This document shows positions 24,226 to 32,337 of a stretch of 34,170 nt of DNA, piece by piece. The stretch covers positions 1 to 34,170 of the forward strand of contig NZ_BMRK01000011.1 of assembly GCF_014648595.1 (NCBI RefSeq). The letters run 5' to 3'. Both the position numbers and the translations under genes were made by a program. The stretch comes from Nocardioides luteus (lineage in GTDB: Bacteria > Actinomycetota > Actinomycetes > Propionibacteriales > Nocardioidaceae). Under the pieces are notes generated by a model, which made no database searches, had not been told where the DNA came from, and saw nothing but the letters and a program-made list of their open reading frames with translations. The stretch's first letter is position 1; every line of letters begins with the position of its first letter.

Positions 24226-24382
24226 GCCCCGTGTACGACAGCCCGCCTGCTACGCGTCGCGAGACGCGCACGCTGGCGGCGTTGCCGCTTCTCCACGGTC
24301 GACCCGGACCGCGTTCGAAGCGGCGCCTTGCCAGCGCACGCGTCTCGCGTCGCTCGCGACGGCGTTCTGTCGTACACGGGGC
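24226..24382. repeat. ~157-base imperfect palindromic element
   Basis: The ends are a perfect 16-bp inverted repeat, GCCCCGTGTACGACAG at 24226-24241 and its complement at 24367-24382. Inside, the arms stay partly complementary for ~40 further bases. For example, GCGAGACGCGCACGCTGGC on the left faces GCCAGCGCACGCGTCTCGC on the right, with two mismatches. About 45 bases form the centre. No credible gene is inside. It fills most of the 343-base gap between the WXG100 pair and eccD. The last ~125 bases (24383-24507) hold no gene and presumably the eccD promoter. It may be a repeated extragenic palindrome, a small non-autonomous mobile element or a structured RNA. Confidence 0.7.
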
Positions 24383-24507
24383 CGTCGTTTTATGGCAAAG
24401 TCAGCGCTGACGCTCGCTGTCTGATCAGCGGGCCCATGTAGAGGCTGACTCTCGGGACACGCTGTCGGTTCGTCCCGGGCACAAGCACGACGCGAGAGGT
24501 TCGTGAA

Positions 24508-25875
24508 ATGACGCAGGCGCAGGTGGCGCCCACTGGGTTGGTTCGGGTCACTGTCGCCTCCGGCACCCGCCGGATGGATCTGGTGCTGCCGGGCTCGGTG
24601 CCGGTGGCAGAGCTCGTCCCCGAGCTCGCGCGAAGCGTCGGGCTCCTCGACCCGCAGACGGCCTACGCGGGCTACCGCGTCGTGCTCGCCGACGGCCGCA
24701 AGCTCACCGGCGACCTCGGTCTGATCCCGCAGGGTGTCGAGGACGGTGGCGTCCTCACCGTCAGCGCCGGCATCGACGACAAGCCGCCGCGCGTCTACGA
24801 CGACGTCGTCGAGGCGATGACCGACGTCGTCGAGAGCGAGATGGCTCCGTGGAAGCCCGAGGCCGGGCGGCGTACGTCGCTGCTGGCCGCCGCGCTGCTG
24901 CTGCTCCTCGGCGCCGGTGCGCTGTGGACCCAGGCGCCGTCGATGCTCGCCGGCGTCGCTGCCGCCGTGATCGGCATCGTCCTGGGCGGCGGCGCGATCG
25001 TGCTCTCCCGTCTCGAGGCGGAGAACGACGCCGCGATCTCCGCGGTCTGGATCGGCGAGGTCTACGGCGCGGTCGCCGGCTTCCTGATCGGTGCCGCCGC
25101 GGTCGGCGACGGTGGGGTCGGGCTTCCGCTCGCGTTCGCCGGTTCCGGCGCGATGATGGTCGCCGCGATCGGCTTCCTCGGGCTCGGCGAGGCGCGGATG
25201 CTGGCCATGCCGGGCGCTCTGGTCGGCGGCGTCTTCCTGATCGCCGGCCTGCTGCTGAGCGCGACCGGCTGGAAGGCAGGTGTGGTGCTCGGCATCGTGC
25301 TGGTCGTCGTGGTGCTGGCCGGCAGCTTCTTCCCGTGGCTCGCGCTGAGCACGACCAAGACCGACGTGCCGCAGCTCTACTCCGACGAGGACATCAACCT
25401 CGACCCCGAGGAGATCCGGGAGGACCAGGTCCGCGTCGACGCCAAGGTCGCTCACGAGATCCTGATCGCGATCTCCCTCTCCGTCGGCGTCCTGGTCGTG
25501 CTGACCTCGCCGTTCGTGGTGCGGCTCGGCCTCTTCGGCACCCTGCTGGCCCTCGCCGCGTGCGTCGTGCTGATGCTGCGCACCCGGCAGTACCGGACCG
25601 GTTCCGAGGTGCTCGTCGGCCTGGTCTCCGGGATCGCCGGCCTGCTCGCGATCGGTGCCGCGCTGCTGGTCTACCACGAGTCGTGGCGGCCGACGACCGC
25701 TGTCGTGCTGGCGGCCGCCGGCGGCGTACTCCTCGTGCTCACGCTCGTCCCCGACGTCGGGTCCATCCGTCGCGGCCGTCTGGCTGACGTCGCCGAGACC
25801 ATCTGTCTGCTGGCGATGCTGCCGCTGATGGTCCTCGCCTCCGGGCTCTTCGGTGCCGCGGTGGCTGGTTTCTGA
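24508..25875 (+). CDS. eccD: T7SS integral membrane protein EccD (second copy)
   Basis: 455 residues, ATG with GAGAGG at 24492-24497. A ubiquitin-like domain covers about residues 10-92 (LVRVTVASGTRRMDLVLPG...). The linker contains DDVVEAMTDVVE, a typical EccD element, and is followed by about eleven membrane helices. EccD builds the inner membrane chamber of the ESX complex with EccB, EccC and usually EccE. Its TGA overlaps the eccB ATG (TGATG), so the two are translationally coupled. Its linker makes it the more canonical of the two EccD proteins here. Confidence 0.93.
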   Translation: MTQAQVAPTGLVRVTVASGTRRMDLVLPGSVPVAELVPELARSVGLLDPQTAYAGYRVVLADGRKLTGDLGLIPQGVEDGGVLTVSAGIDDKPPRVYDDVVEAMTDVVESEMAPWKPEAGRRTSLLAAALLLLLGAGALWTQAPSMLAGVAAAVIGIVLGGGAIVLSRLEAENDAAISAVWIGEVYGAVAGFLIGAAAVGDGGVGLPLAFAGSGAMMVAAIGFLGLGEARMLAMPGALVGGVFLIAGLLLSATGWKAGVVLGIVLVVVVLAGSFFPWLALSTTKTDVPQLYSDEDINLDPEEIREDQVRVDAKVAHEILIAISLSVGVLVVLTSPFVVRLGLFGTLLALAACVVLMLRTRQYRTGSEVLVGLVSGIAGLLAIGAALLVYHESWRPTTAVVLAAAGGVLLVLTLVPDVGSIRRGRLADVAETICLLAMLPLMVLASGLFGAAVAGF

Positions 25876-27284
25876 TGGCCACCAAGAAGGACCTCGTAGA
25901 GGCCCATGCCTTCAGCCGCCGCCGACTCGTCTCCGCGTTCCTCTCCGGCGCCCCGGGTGGGCGTGAGGTCGAGCCCGCCCGACCGGGCCGATCGGTCTTC
26001 GGCGGCCTCGTCCTGGCTGTGCTGCTCATCGCCGGCGGCGCGGTAGCCCACTTCCTCTCGCCCAAGGCCGCGACCGGCTGGGCCGACGAGGACGGGCTGA
26101 TCGTGACCAAAGGCGGCGCGCGCTACGTGGTCACCGGCCCGGAGAAGGAGAAGGAGCTCCACCCGGTGGTCAATCTGGCCAGCGCCCAGCTCATCCTGGG
26201 GCTCGACCTGGAGAAGAGTTCGAAGGTCATCGACCAGGAGGAGATCGACAAGGAGTTCCCGAAGGCGACGATCGGCCTCTCCGGCCCGAAGGTCCCCGAG
26301 GAGCTCCCGACGGAGGCGGACTTCATCAAGACGGGTTGGACCGCCTGCACGGCTGATGGCGCAGGAACGTTCCTGAACATCTCCGCCAAGCCTGACGTGC
26401 GTGCTGCCGGGGCCGCAGGGTTCTTCGTGCGGACCACCGAGGGCACCTACCTCATCGCAGACAGCACGAACGTCGAGGGGGAGACCCAGGCGTACAGCTT
26501 CAAGGTCGAAGGAGACGCGGAGACGTATGCCGACCGCATCTTCACAGACCCGGTCCCGACGCCCACGGTGCCTCAAGCCTGGGTCAATCTCTTCCCCGCA
26601 GGCGGTGCCCTGGCAGGAGACTCGTTCGGGACCACCTTCAGCAAGGCCGGACAAGCCGTGGAGGGTGAGGAGTACCCGATCGGGACGAAGGGCAACTACC
26701 TCGCCAAGGAATACCTCATGACCGAGAGCGGGTGGATCCGGCTCGAGGAGTTCGCCAGCGAGGTCTACGACCTCGCCTTCGGTGACAAGGTCAACCTGCA
26801 GTCGCTGGACTCGCAGCCCAACATCAACGGCGAGCGCCTGGAGGCATCCACCTTCTGGCCGAGGTCGAACCTCGAACCGGCGACCGGCGCCGCCTGCGCG
26901 CGGCTCGACACCAGCGACCGTACGACGGTGCGACTCGGCATCCAGCCGGGTGAGGACGCCTGGCCGGTCTCGGAGCCTCCTGCCGCCGACGACCTGACCG
27001 CTGCCCGGGTCGACCCGGGCAAGGGTGCCTTCGTCTACGCCGCGAGCGGTGAGGACGTCTCGAAGGAGAGCGCGACGCCGTTCCTCATCGACGCCCGCGG
27101 CACCGCCAACACGCTCGACGGCCCGACCACGGTCGGACGGCTCGGTCTGACCACCGACTCCGGCCCGATCGTGCCCAGCACTTGGCTGCAGCTGCTCCCG
27201 AGCGGCGCAGCCCTCTCGACCGAGCTGGCGCTCTGCCCGCCCAACACCGGCAAGGTCGAGGAGAGCAAGTGCGAGCCCCTGTGA
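25875..27284 (+). CDS. eccB: T7SS protein EccB
   Basis: 469 residues. The start overlaps the eccD stop. The N-terminus AHAFSRRRLVSAFLSG is the EccB signature (cytosolic amphipathic helix), followed by one membrane helix (about 39-60) and a large extracytoplasmic domain with repeated segments (ARYVVTG, TYLIADS, WVNLFPAG and WLQLLPSG). The last two are the typical end of each EccB repeat. EccB forms the periplasm-like extension of the ESX complex and contacts MycP. The final 16 bases overlap the mycP start region, indicating coupling. Confidence 0.95.
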   Translation: MATKKDLVEAHAFSRRRLVSAFLSGAPGGREVEPARPGRSVFGGLVLAVLLIAGGAVAHFLSPKAATGWADEDGLIVTKGGARYVVTGPEKEKELHPVVNLASAQLILGLDLEKSSKVIDQEEIDKEFPKATIGLSGPKVPEELPTEADFIKTGWTACTADGAGTFLNISAKPDVRAAGAAGFFVRTTEGTYLIADSTNVEGETQAYSFKVEGDAETYADRIFTDPVPTPTVPQAWVNLFPAGGALAGDSFGTTFSKAGQAVEGEEYPIGTKGNYLAKEYLMTESGWIRLEEFASEVYDLAFGDKVNLQSLDSQPNINGERLEASTFWPRSNLEPATGAACARLDTSDRTTVRLGIQPGEDAWPVSEPPAADDLTAARVDPGKGAFVYAASGEDVSKESATPFLIDARGTANTLDGPTTVGRLGLTTDSGPIVPSTWLQLLPSGAALSTELALCPPNTGKVEESKCEPL

Positions 27285-28414
27285 CCCTGCTGCGTAGCGG
27301 CGTCGCGCTCGCTGCCGTCGTGGGCGGGCTGACCCTGGTGGGCGGCCCGACCCCGGCGTACGCGGCGGAGGAGCGGGCGATGTGCTCGGCCTATGCCAAG
27401 AACACCGGCGGTGGTGCACCCCCGAAGCCGGAGACCCAGACCGCGCCGGTGCCGGCGTCGGCCGCGCCGTTCGCGATCATGCGGATCGCCGACGCGCAGA
27501 AGGTGAGCAAGCAGGGCCAGGGAATCCGGATCGCGGTGGTCGACTCGGGCTACAGCCGGAGCGCCCAGGAATATCACGGCACCGTCGGCGCCGGCCTGAT
27601 CTCGTCGATCGCACCGAAGGCGAGACTCAGCGACCATCCCGTGCTCAAGGTGGGCCAGGACAAGTCGACGGTCGACGCCAAGCGGATGGTCGCCGAGCTC
27701 AGGTCGCTGGCCAAGGGCAACGCGAAGGGGCTGATCGTCGACATCGGTCTCCCCGCCGCGCAAGGGGCCTCAGGGCTGGACAGCGCGGTCGACGCGCTCG
27801 TCAAGAAGGGCGCCATCGTGGTGACGGCCGCAGACTGGTCCGGCGTCTCGGGCGAGGTGTCGAGCCGGGATGTCGGGCCCGGCGTCTTCCCCAATGCCAA
27901 CGACTCCATCGTCACCGTCAGCGCGTCGCGCACCTGGGCCTCCGACCCCGACTTCACCGTTCTTCCCAACTCCAACACCGACGTCACCGCCCCCACCTAC
28001 GGCGCCGCCTCGAAGACGCTCTTCGGCAAGCCGTGCTGGGTCGACACGATCTCGACGTCGTTCGCTTCGGCCGAGGTCTCTGCGGTGCTCGCGCTGATCT
28101 GGTCGACCAACCGCGGCTGGAGCGCCACGCAGGTCATCGACCGCCTCTACAGCACCACCTCCGGCCGGGAGGGCCAGGGCGGGCGCTACTGGGGTGCCGG
28201 CGTCGTGAACGCCTACGACGCGCTCACCCGTCCCGTGGCCGAGAAGCCGGACGAGACCCCGGCGGTCGAGCAGGCGCCGGCGGCTCGGGAGAAGGCCGAC
28301 CCGCTCGCCACCGTGCGGAAGAACGCGGTCTGGTGGGGCATCGGCGGTGGTGGCGCGCTCGGCCTCGGGCTCGTCCTGCGGCCGCTGTTCTCGCGGCGCA
28401 AGGGCTCGATGTAG
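27269..28414 (+). CDS. mycP: Mycosin MycP, subtilisin-like protease of T7SS
   Basis: 381 residues from GTG 27269, with GAGGAGAG at 27257-27264. GTG 27281 is a second option, while the ATG at 27182 lies deep in eccB. A signal peptide ends at PAYA-AEE (about residue 32). The S8 core has Asp92 (VVDSGY), His103 (YHGT) and Ser264 (STSFAS). A C-terminal membrane helix (about 353-371) ends in RRKGSM. Mycosins stabilise the ESX complex, and this role does not require proteolysis in mycobacteria. Two oddities stand out. Asp and His are only 11 residues apart, and the oxyanion Asn region reads TAADWSG in place of AAGN. Activity is therefore uncertain. Confidence 0.9.
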   Translation: MRAPVTLLRSGVALAAVVGGLTLVGGPTPAYAAEERAMCSAYAKNTGGGAPPKPETQTAPVPASAAPFAIMRIADAQKVSKQGQGIRIAVVDSGYSRSAQEYHGTVGAGLISSIAPKARLSDHPVLKVGQDKSTVDAKRMVAELRSLAKGNAKGLIVDIGLPAAQGASGLDSAVDALVKKGAIVVTAADWSGVSGEVSSRDVGPGVFPNANDSIVTVSASRTWASDPDFTVLPNSNTDVTAPTYGAASKTLFGKPCWVDTISTSFASAEVSAVLALIWSTNRGWSATQVIDRLYSTTSGREGQGGRYWGAGVVNAYDALTRPVAEKPDETPAVEQAPAAREKADPLATVRKNAVWWGIGGGGALGLGLVLRPLFSRRKGSM

Positions 28415-28431
28415 CCGGTCACTCGGACCGG
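28415..28431. terminator. Short hairpin between mycP and the HxlR gene
   Basis: A 6-bp perfect stem, 28415-28420 with 28426-28431, overlaps the end of the convergent HxlR gene. Only four bases separate the two stop codons, so any terminator must overlap coding sequence. The stem is short and lacks a T-run. Confidence 0.25.
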
Positions 28432-28784
28432 TCGTACGCCTCGCGTGCCGCCTCCACCTCGGGCAACGTGGTGGTGGTCCAGTGGTAGAGCCGGTCGATG
28501 AGGTCCTGGAGGGTGCTGCCCAGCGGGCTGATGCGGTATTCGACCGCGACCGGTCGGGTGCTCAGCACGACCCGGGTGACCATGCCGTTGCGCTCGAGGC
28601 GTCGAAGCGCCGTGGTGAGCGACTTCTGGGTCACCGCCGGAATCGCCTGACGCAGCTCGTTGAAGCGTCGCGGCCGCTCGCAGAGCGTGTCGAGCACCTG
28701 GAGCGACCATTTGTCGAGGAGCTGGTCGAGGAGCTCGCGATGCTCCGCGGTCATTCGGAGGGGTTCGGGGGCGGTGTCCGGCAT
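28419..28784 (-). CDS. HxlR-family transcriptional regulator
   Basis: 121 residues on the minus strand from ATG 28784 (MPDTAPEPL), preceded by AGGTG. The longer form from 28841 lacks a ribosome site and would use up the shared promoter. The winged helix matches HxlR: WSLQVLDTL, RFNELRQAIPAVTQKSLT, then LRRLERNGMVTR and the wing VEYRISPLG. One Cys follows DTL. HxlR proteins are dimeric repressors or activators that often control a divergently transcribed gene, here the RidA-like gene at 28862, and may respond to electrophiles or redox change. No link to the T7SS is evident. Confidence 0.9.
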   Translation of the reverse strand: MPDTAPEPLRMTAEHRELLDQLLDKWSLQVLDTLCERPRRFNELRQAIPAVTQKSLTTALRRLERNGMVTRVVLSTRPVAVEYRISPLGSTLQDLIDRLYHWTTTTLPEVEAAREAYDRSE

Positions 28785-28861
28785 GACACCTAGTCTCGTT
28801 GAAGTGTCCTCTGGATACCAAGTACACATGAGAAACCTCATCCGTCGAAAGGAATCTCATC
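28785..28861. promoter_or_regulatory. Divergent HxlR / RidA promoter
   Basis: 77 bases. For the RidA-like gene, TTGAAG followed by an 18-base spacer and TACACA (about 28799-28828) could be -35 and -10. The stretch GGATACCAAGTACAC, with two related GTA-type half-sites when read on the minus strand, is a candidate HxlR site. Both picks are by eye. Confidence 0.35.
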
Positions 28862-29272
28862 ATGTCCGTCGATCTGCTCACGCCGGAAGGCATGTTCCAA
28901 CCCGTGCCCTATCACCACGTCTCCGTGGCGACCGGCACCCGTCACATCCACGTCGCCGGGCAGATCGCCCGTGACGAGCTCGGCCGCGGTGTCGCTCCGG
29001 GTGACCTCGCCGGCCAACTGGCCCACGCCCTGCGCAACACGGCCCGCGGCCTGGCCAGCGCCGGGGCGACCTTCGCCGACGTCGTCCGTCTTCGGTTCTT
29101 CGTGACTGACTGGACCCCGGAGAAGTACGAGGCCTTCGTCGCGGGCCTCGAGAGCGTCGTCGACGAGCTCGGTATCCCGCAACCGCTACCGCCGCTGTCC
29201 GCCATCGGCGTGGACTATCTGTTCGAGCCCGACGTGCTCGTCGAGGTCGAGGCGTACGCGATCCTGGACTGA
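28862..29272 (+). CDS. RidA/YjgF-family protein
   Basis: 136 residues, ATG with GAAAGGA upstream. The Rid fold is clear: HIHVAGQIARDE, a helix with LRNTARGLASAGATFADVVRLRFFVTD, and the terminal strand VLVEVEAYAIL. Family members are trimeric. Classic RidA deaminates reactive enamine/imine intermediates using Arg105. When the last strand is aligned, that Arg is Ser here, so this is another Rid subfamily whose reaction I cannot name. It is divergent from the HxlR gene and probably under its control. Confidence 0.9.
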   Translation: MSVDLLTPEGMFQPVPYHHVSVATGTRHIHVAGQIARDELGRGVAPGDLAGQLAHALRNTARGLASAGATFADVVRLRFFVTDWTPEKYEAFVAGLESVVDELGIPQPLPPLSAIGVDYLFEPDVLVEVEAYAILD

Positions 29273-29289
29273 TTCCTGGGCCGAGATGC

Positions 29290-29330
29290 AGAACGCCGAT
29301 CCGGAGCTTGCGCTGCCGGATCGGCGTTCT
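29290..29330. terminator. Bidirectional terminator after ridA-like gene
   Basis: A perfect 15-bp stem, 29290-29304 with 29316-29330 (AGAACGCCGATCCGG arm), ends in GTTCTTGC. It lies between the RidA-like stop and the 3' end of the minus-strand tRNA and can serve both strands. Confidence 0.85.
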
Positions 29331-29354
29331 TGCAGGTCAACCAAGGTTTCCTGC

Positions 29355-29442
29355 TGGCGGATCTGGGGGGATTCGAACCCCCGAGGGCGTTAACCCAACA
29401 CGGATTCCAGCCGTGCGCCATAGGCCACTAGGCGACAGATCC
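29355..29442 (-). tRNA. tRNA-Ser (anticodon GGA), CCA encoded
   Basis: The complement folds as a type II tRNA. The acceptor arm is GGATCTG with CAGATCC, followed by discriminator G and an encoded CCA. The D-arm contains TAGTGG, and the anticodon stem is CACGG/CCGTG with loop CTGGAAT, giving anticodon GGA. There is a long serine-type variable arm, and the T-arm is GGGGGTTCGAATCCCCC. A TAAGAT hexamer on the minus strand (complement of 29449-29454) is a possible -10. It reads UCC/UCU codons. Confidence 0.96.
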
Positions 29443-29506
29443 GTGAGGGATCTTACGCGGCTCAGGGAGCATCGGGGAAATCGGCGGAGGGGCGGGTGGG
29501 CCGCCT

Positions 29507-29536
29507 TTGGGTTCGGCGAGGGGACTCGTCTAGACT
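29507..29536 (+). promoter_or_regulatory. Promoter of the SRP RNA gene
   Basis: TTGGGT at 29507-29512 and TAGACT at 29531-29536, spaced by 18 bases, place the transcription start near 29541-29543, exactly where the SRP RNA stem begins. Confidence 0.6.
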
Positions 29537-29540
29537 CTCG

Positions 29541-29636
29541 GGCAACCCCCCATGTGGCGGCATCTTGTCGAACCTCCCCAGGGCCGGAAGGCAGCAAGGA
29601 TAAGCGAGCTCTGTCGGGTACGTGGGGGGCCTTTTC
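29541..29636 (+). ncRNA. ffs: Small signal recognition particle RNA (4.5S type)
   Basis: The conserved apical core CCAGGGCCGGAAGGCAGCAA lies at 29578-29597, the Ffh-binding domain IV. The ends pair (GGC..CCCCCCATGT with ACGTGGGGGGCC), closing a ~92-base hairpin, followed by CTTTTCT as terminator. This is the short bacterial SRP RNA that, with Ffh, targets membrane proteins. In actinobacteria it is often found just upstream of dnaX, as here. Confidence 0.93.
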
Positions 29637-29721
29637 TATTTGCCCGCACATTCGCGCGCGTTCCTGGAACCAGGTCGCGCGCGGTCGCAAACTGTCGGTG
29701 CAGGCGGATAGGGTCTATCGG

Positions 29722-31893
29722 GTGGACGCACCCCTTGCCCTCTACCGCCGCTACCGGCCGGAGACGTTCGCCGAGGTCATCGGCCAAGATCACGTCACCG
29801 GCCCGCTGCGCAACGCGCTCGCGGGCAACCGGGTCAACCATGCGTACCTCTTCTCCGGCCCGCGCGGCTGCGGCAAGACGACCTCGGCGCGGATCCTGGC
29901 GCGGGCGCTGAACTGTGAGAAGGCGCCGATCGCGGACCCGTGCGGGGAGTGCGAGTCGTGTCGGGACCTGGCGCGTGGTGGCCCCGGCAGCATCGACGTG
30001 ATCGAGATCGACGCGGCCTCCCACGGCGGCGTCGACGACGCCCGTGACCTGCGGGAGAAGGCCTTCTTCGCGCCGGTGAAGAGCCGCTACAAGGTCTACA
30101 TCATCGACGAGGCCCACATGGTCTCGACGCAGGGTTTCAACGCGCTGCTCAAGCTCGTCGAGGAGCCGCCGGAGCACCTGCGCTTCATCTTCGCGACGAC
30201 CGAGCCGGAGAAGGTCATCCCGACGATCCGGTCGCGCACCCACCACTACCCGTTCCGCCTGTTCCCGCCCAAGCTGGTCTCCGACTACATCGCGACGTTG
30301 TGCGAGATGGAGGGGATCAACGTCGAGCCGGCCGCGCTCCCGCTGGTCGCACGCGCGGGCGCCGGGTCGATGCGCGACAGCCTCTCCGTCATGGACCAGC
30401 TGCTCGGCGGCGCCGGGCCGGAGGGAGTGACCTACGAGCTGGCTGCCGGGCTGCTCGGCTACACCCCCGACGCCCTCCTCGACGAGGTCGTCGACGCCTT
30501 CGCCGCTCATGACGGCGCCGCGGTGTTCGGGGTGATCGACAAGATCATCGAGACCGGCCAGGACCCCCGCCGGTTCACCGAGGACCTGCTCCGTCGGCTG
30601 CGTGACCTGGTCATCGTCAAGGCGGTTCCGGACGCGCCCGCGACCGGTCTGATCGACGTCTCCGAGGACGGCGGCGAGCGCCTGGTCGCGCAGGCCGGTC
30701 GCTTCGGACCGCATGACCTCTCCCGGGCGGCCGACGCGGTCGCGACCGGTCTGACCGAGATGCGCGGTGCCACCGCTCCCCGGCTCCTGCTCGAACTGAT
30801 CTGCGCCCGGGTGCTGCTTCCTGCGGCCGACGGCGCCCAGGGCCTCGCAGCCCGGCTGGACCGCCTGGAGCGGCGCATCGAGATCAGCGGTACGCCGACG
30901 GTGGCCGCTCAGCCGGCAGCCCCCGCCCCGGCGCAGGACCGACCGGTGCTCAAGCCGTCCGTCGGTGCGCCCGGACACGAGACCGTGCCACCGGCGCCCT
31001 CGCAGGTCGAGGCCGTCCAGGCATATGTCCCGACGCCCGAGCCGACGCCCGGGCCGGCGTCCGACCCGGAACCGGCTCGAGCCCAGGAGACGCCCGAGCC
31101 GTGGCCGGCGGCTCCCGAGCCGCCCAGCCAGCCGCAACAGCAGGCCCCGGCCCCATCGACCCAGCCCGCCCAGCAGACCCAGCCCGCCCAGCCTGCGCAG
31201 CCGCAGTCGTCGGGTGGCATGGGGAACGTCGACATCCGCAGACTCTGGGACGACGTGATCGCCCAGACCAAGGGCCTGCGCCGGGCCACCTGGTCGCTGG
31301 TGGGCCAGAACGCTCAGGTCGTCGACTTCCGCGACGGCGTGCTCACCCTCGGTTTCGCCTCACCAGGCCTGCGCGACCGGTTCGCGACCGGTGGCCACGA
31401 GCCGATCCTCGGTCAGGCGCTGGTCAACGTGATCGGCATCCAGCCGAAGATCGAGGCCATCGTCGGCGGCGGTGGCGGAGGGGGCCAGGGAGCCCCGCAG
31501 CGGCCGGCCACGCCCACGCCCCAGCCCACCCAGCCCCAGGAGCCGGCCCAGCCGCGCCAGTCGCCGGAGGCGTCCTGGAACGAGCAGGCCCCGCCGCCCG
31601 ACTGGGCCGCCGAGCCGCCGCCCGACCAGCAGCCGCCCCCGCCCGCCGACCAAGGGTCGTCAGGATCGCCGACGGATGCCGGGTCGATCGCCAAGGCCCG
31701 AGAGGCGATCCGCCCGACGCGTACGGCTGACTACGAGCCGCCCGTCGACGACCAGGCAGCGCGTCTGGCAGAGGCCGACGCGGCGGTGAACCCCGACGAC
31801 CAGGCCTACGACGGGCCGGCCTCGCTGGGCGCCGAAGACCTGCTCGCTCGGGAGCTGGGTGCAACGATGATCGAAGAGATCCCGCACAACTAG
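29722..31893 (+). CDS. dnaX: DNA polymerase III subunit gamma/tau
   Basis: 723 residues from GTG 29722 (DAPLALYRRYRPETF, the usual start). Longer in-frame starts would run through the tRNA and SRP RNA. The AAA+ clamp-loader ATPase has Walker A GPRGCGKT (46-53), zinc Cys65, 74, 77 and 80, DEAH in IIDEAHMVS and the sensor/Arg-finger SRT. A long Pro/Gln-rich linker (about 395-500) leads to a tau-like C-terminal domain and another Pro-rich tail. It loads the β clamp at the replication fork. There is no good ribosome site, but TAGGGT at 29709-29714 lies 7 bases upstream, so the mRNA may be leaderless. Confidence 0.96.
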   Translation: MDAPLALYRRYRPETFAEVIGQDHVTGPLRNALAGNRVNHAYLFSGPRGCGKTTSARILARALNCEKAPIADPCGECESCRDLARGGPGSIDVIEIDAASHGGVDDARDLREKAFFAPVKSRYKVYIIDEAHMVSTQGFNALLKLVEEPPEHLRFIFATTEPEKVIPTIRSRTHHYPFRLFPPKLVSDYIATLCEMEGINVEPAALPLVARAGAGSMRDSLSVMDQLLGGAGPEGVTYELAAGLLGYTPDALLDEVVDAFAAHDGAAVFGVIDKIIETGQDPRRFTEDLLRRLRDLVIVKAVPDAPATGLIDVSEDGGERLVAQAGRFGPHDLSRAADAVATGLTEMRGATAPRLLLELICARVLLPAADGAQGLAARLDRLERRIEISGTPTVAAQPAAPAPAQDRPVLKPSVGAPGHETVPPAPSQVEAVQAYVPTPEPTPGPASDPEPARAQETPEPWPAAPEPPSQPQQQAPAPSTQPAQQTQPAQPAQPQSSGGMGNVDIRRLWDDVIAQTKGLRRATWSLVGQNAQVVDFRDGVLTLGFASPGLRDRFATGGHEPILGQALVNVIGIQPKIEAIVGGGGGGGQGAPQRPATPTPQPTQPQEPAQPRQSPEASWNEQAPPPDWAAEPPPDQQPPPPADQGSSGSPTDAGSIAKAREAIRPTRTADYEPPVDDQAARLAEADAAVNPDDQAYDGPASLGAEDLLARELGATMIEEIPHN

Positions 31894-31914
31894 ACCACAG
31901 CAAGGACGGCACAG

Positions 31915-32307
31915 ATGACGAACCCACTCGAAGGTCTCGGTGGCGAGGGCGGCCTCGACCTCAACGCGATCATGCAGCAGGCCCAGGCGCTGCAGAGCCA
32001 GATCGTCGACGCCCAGGAGAAGCTCGCCGAGACGATCGTCGACGGCACCGTCGCCGGCGGTGCAGTGACCGTGAAGCTCACCGGCACCGGTGAGCTGGTC
32101 GGCGTCGAGATCAAGCAGGGCGAGTTCGACGGCAACAACCCCGACGACCTCGAGGACCTCGGCGCCGTGATCGTCGCCGCCTACCGCGACGCGAAGGGCA
32201 AGGCCGACGAGCTCGCCGGCGACGCGATGGGCCCGCTCGCGGGCGGCATGGGCGGCATGGGCGGCGCCCCGGGCGGCAACGAGCCGCCGTTCAAGCTCGG
32301 GTTCTGA
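31915..32307 (+). CDS. ybaB: YbaB/EbfC nucleoid-associated protein
   Basis: 130 residues, ATG with AAGGA about ten bases upstream. The core has MQQAQALQSQI, the G-T-V-x-G-G-A-V-x-V element and DDLEDLGAVIVAAYRDA, typical of the family, with a Gly/Met-rich tail (GGMGGMGG). It is a dimeric DNA-binding protein of the nucleoid, almost always encoded between dnaX and recR, as here (21 and 30 bases apart). The three genes are probably one operon. Confidence 0.95.
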   Translation: MTNPLEGLGGEGGLDLNAIMQQAQALQSQIVDAQEKLAETIVDGTVAGGAVTVKLTGTGELVGVEIKQGEFDGNNPDDLEDLGAVIVAAYRDAKGKADELAGDAMGPLAGGMGGMGGAPGGNEPPFKLGF

Positions 32308-32337
32308 GACAAGCACAGCTAGAAGACAGGCACAGAG

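Noticed and set aside
27182-27268. Earlier ATG for mycP
   Set aside because: It lies well inside eccB and would place about 29 extra residues before the signal peptide. GTG 27269 has a ribosome site and gives a normal signal peptide.
29308-29721. Upstream extension of the dnaX frame
   Set aside because: It would translate through tRNA-Ser and the SRP RNA. The family N-terminus begins at 29722.
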